From DATKCJ01 sp035513275 (GTDB lineage Bacteria > Verrucomicrobiota > Verrucomicrobiia > Opitutales > Opitutaceae): a DNA stretch of 14,537 nucleotides. The notes under the pieces are model-generated. The model worked only from the letters and a program-made list of their open reading frames with translations, searched no databases and was not told the origin of the DNA. The position numbers and the translations under genes were made by a program. The stretch lies in assembly GCA_035513275.1 (NCBI GenBank), contig DATKCJ010000390.1:1-14537 (forward strand), read 5' to 3'. This document shows positions 12,647-14,537 of the stretch, one piece after another; within the stretch, counting starts at the first letter, position 1, and the number at the start of each line of letters is the position of its first letter.

Positions 12647-14455
12647 TCAGGCTTTCCAATCTCCGGCTGGTGCCGGATCGCTCGATGCCCTCTGCAATCC
12701 TTCGGCCACAGCGTCCTGCAGTGCGTGCACTGAATACGGTTTAGCGAGCAGCGTGGACACTCCTAACAAGGCGAGTTCGGTGACCTTGTCCTCGTGGTCG
12801 AGTCCGCTCGCGGCAACAATGGCGATCCTCGCATCAAGGAGCCGCAGCGCGCGGATCAACGCGAGCCCGTCCATCACTGGCATCAGCATGTCGGTGACCA
12901 CGAGTTGGAGTTGATCGCGGTGCCGGAGAAAGAGGCTGATCGCCTCCTCGCCATCACGGGCCGTCACCACGCGGTAGTTCACCGCCTCAAGCGCGTGCCG
13001 CGTAGCATCGCGGATGTCCGCCTCGTCATCGACGAAGAGGATCATTTCACCGTGACCGAGGTGAGCTGGATCGACGTTGTCCACGATGGTTTGCACTTCC
13101 GCGTCGGGAGCCGCGGGCAGGCACACCTTGATCACGGTTCCTTTGCCCAGCTCGCTGCTGACCGTGACGAAGCCATTATGGCTCTTCACGATGCCGAGCA
13201 CCGTGGACAATCCGAGTCCCGTGCCTTTGCCCGGCGCCTTTGTGCTGAAAAATGGGTCGAAGATTCGATCGAGATTCTCTGTCGGAATGCCCTCCCCAGT
13301 ATCCGAAACGATGATCACGGTGTAGGGGCCCGACCTCGCGTCTGGGTTGGCACGCGCCTGATCGAGACTGAGCCGCATGTTCTCAGCCTTCAATGAGAGT
13401 TGCCCTCCGCCGGGCATCGCATCACGCGCGTTGACGCAGAGGTTCATGAAAATCTGGTGCAGCAGTGTCGGGTCGGTGTGCACGGGCCACAAGTCGGCGG
13501 CCGCTCCAGTCTCCAGTGTGATGTCCCGAGGGAAAGTCTCTCGGATGATGCTGGCGGTCTCCTTGATGAGGTGCCGCACCTGCACGAGCGACCGCTGTCC
13601 CTCGACACCGCGGCTGAACGTGAGGAGTTGCCGGATGATGCCAGCCCCGCGTTGCGCAGCCGTCTCCATCATGCCGATCAACTTGATATCATCAGGGGAA
13701 CTGCGGCTCTCCTTCAGCAGGCTCGAGACCATCAGAATCGGCGCCAGTATGTTGTTGAGATCGTGGGCGACGCCGCCTGCGAGTGTCCCTATCGACTCGA
13801 GGCGTTGCGCGCGGAGAAACTGCTGCTCGAGGCGCTTCCGAGCGGTGATGTCCTCCGCAACGCCGACTGTGCAATTGCGCTGCCCACCGGCGGACTTCAC
13901 CGAAAATGACTTCGAGTGGATCCAGCGAACCTCACCGTCCGGTCGCTTGATCCGGAACTCCTCCTCGCGATCGCCGTGCGGCACGCGCGATTCGTCGCCG
14001 GCCAGGACGCGCACACGATCATCGGGCAAGATCGCCTCCTGCCAGATCGTCGGCGATGCGTAGAGTTCATTGGAGTGCCGTCCCCAGATGCGCTCAAACC
14101 CCGGACTCACGTAGAGCACCTCGTTCCGCTCCGGGTCGGCAATCCAGAAAACTTCGTCGATCGTCTCCACCACCTGCCTGAAGCGCGCCTCGCTCTCCCG
14201 CAGCGCTGCCTCGGCATCGGTGCGCCGCTGCGCCTCCGAATCGGCACGGCGCAGCTCGCGCCGAAGGATCAGGTAGAGCAGGCCCGCAGTGACGACGACA
14301 AAGAACCAGCCCTTCACGATCGACCAGGTCTCGAGCTCCACGGGATCCGATGTGAGCCGCATCAACACCCTGTCCGAAAAAACAATCCACAGTCCGGCGA
14401 TCACCGCGTAACCGGCGGCCACCTGCAAAGCGAGGCGGGTGAGTTTTCGGCTCAT
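12647..14455 (-). CDS. Membrane-bound hybrid sensor histidine kinase, 2TM-PAS-HisKA-HATPase-REC
   Basis: A 602-residue protein. The N-terminus has two TM segments (about 10-27 and 48-65) around a short loop. The pattern YAVIAGLWIVFSDRVL...KGWFFVVVTAGLLYLIL is seen at the start of many PAS-containing kinases. Then a coiled linker (66-90), PAS with PAC (about 90-207, ending EDITARKR), HisKA with AGGVAHDLNN and phospho-acceptor His231, HATPase with NLCVNARDAM (Asn342), SDTGEGIP (Asp385) and GKGTGLGLS, and a C-terminal receiver (about 471-585; Asp476-Asp477, phospho-acceptor Asp522, Lys572). All key residues are intact. The small periplasmic loop argues against a large extracellular ligand; sensing is probably through PAS or the membrane. 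It is paralogous in layout to the soluble kinase but lacks that protein's N-terminal receiver. The ATG at 14455 lacks a clear Shine-Dalgarno; a GC-rich dyad lies just upstream. Confidence 0.93.
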   Translation of the reverse strand: MSRKLTRLALQVAAGYAVIAGLWIVFSDRVLMRLTSDPVELETWSIVKGWFFVVVTAGLLYLILRRELRRADSEAQRRTDAEAALRESEARFRQVVETIDEVFWIADPERNEVLYVSPGFERIWGRHSNELYASPTIWQEAILPDDRVRVLAGDESRVPHGDREEEFRIKRPDGEVRWIHSKSFSVKSAGGQRNCTVGVAEDITARKRLEQQFLRAQRLESIGTLAGGVAHDLNNILAPILMVSSLLKESRSSPDDIKLIGMMETAAQRGAGIIRQLLTFSRGVEGQRSLVQVRHLIKETASIIRETFPRDITLETGAAADLWPVHTDPTLLHQIFMNLCVNARDAMPGGGQLSLKAENMRLSLDQARANPDARSGPYTVIIVSDTGEGIPTENLDRIFDPFFSTKAPGKGTGLGLSTVLGIVKSHNGFVTVSSELGKGTVIKVCLPAAPDAEVQTIVDNVDPAHLGHGEMILFVDDEADIRDATRHALEAVNYRVVTARDGEEAISLFLRHRDQLQLVVTDMLMPVMDGLALIRALRLLDARIAIVAASGLDHEDKVTELALLGVSTLLAKPYSVHALQDAVAEGLQRASSDPAPAGDWKA

Positions 14456-14461
14456 GTTGGG

Positions 14462-14478
14462 CGCGGATCGGATCCGCG
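14462..14478. repeat. 17-nt perfect dyad just upstream of the membrane kinase start
   Basis: CGCGGATC and GATCCGCG flank a single G, 6 nt upstream of the ATG at 14455 on the minus strand. It covers the place where a ribosome binding site would be, so it could be an operator or a small RNA hairpin. Could be chance in GC-rich DNA. Confidence 0.4.
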
Positions 14479-14537
14479 GTTCGAATCAAAGGGGCACCAG
14501 CGCGCTCTCATGGATCGGAAACCCTCGGGGAGTCGCC

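Overview
The window is GC-rich, densely coded bacterial chromosomal DNA. It has no rRNA, tRNA, phage, transposase or CRISPR locus that I can see. Several intergenic gaps carry interspersed palindromes (an ACAGAGACACAGAG-type repeat and a TGTAGG...CCTACA-type hairpin) of the kind I associate with Verrucomicrobiota and neighbouring phyla. The organism is therefore most likely a free-living Verrucomicrobiota-like bacterium, but this is a weak inference that needs a protein-similarity search.

Layout. (1) Bases 1-3938, plus strand: the 3' two thirds of a dihydropyrimidinase (hydantoinase) gene, an NCS1-family permease, and an AGXT2/PYD4-like class III aminotransferase. Together they read as a reductive pyrimidine (uracil/thymine) catabolism or hydantoin uptake operon. 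The two gaps between these genes each hold one copy of a related imperfect inverted repeat. (2) Bases 3958-5494, plus strand: two adjacent membrane proteins with bacterial PH domains (bPH2/DUF304, YdbS/YdbT-like), spaced 10 nt apart. (3) Bases 5518-5582: a long hairpin between convergent genes; its right arm contains the stop codon of the next gene. (4) Bases 5578-7187, minus strand: an RluA-family pseudouridine synthase and a short-chain dehydrogenase with a 4-nt ATGA overlap. (5) Bases 7246-7620, plus strand: a short ribosome hibernation promoting factor, divergent from the dehydrogenase and closed by a clear intrinsic terminator. A second, nested palindrome follows. (6) Bases 7791-10225, minus strand: a metallo-beta-lactamase-fold hydrolase, RibD and RdgB, very tightly packed (6-nt gap, then a 4-nt overlap). 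(7) Bases 10274-14455, minus strand: two hybrid sensor histidine kinases separated by about 400 nt of non-coding DNA. One is soluble (REC-PAS-HisKA-HATPase-REC); the other is membrane anchored (2 TM-PAS-HisKA-HATPase-REC). No DNA-binding response regulator lies in the window.

How the genes fit together. The pyrimidine genes would import a uracil- or hydantoin-like ring, open the dihydropyrimidine ring and transaminate the resulting beta-amino acid; the missing steps (dihydropyrimidine dehydrogenase, beta-ureidopropionase) are presumably upstream of the window. The RluA, HPF, RdgB and RibD genes are housekeeping (RNA modification, ribosome dormancy, nucleotide sanitation, riboflavin). The two kinases look like the input side of phosphorelays whose outputs are encoded elsewhere. 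I did not find a convincing new defence or mobile system. The most unusual material is the set of intergenic palindromes, two of which supply stop codons to adjacent genes.
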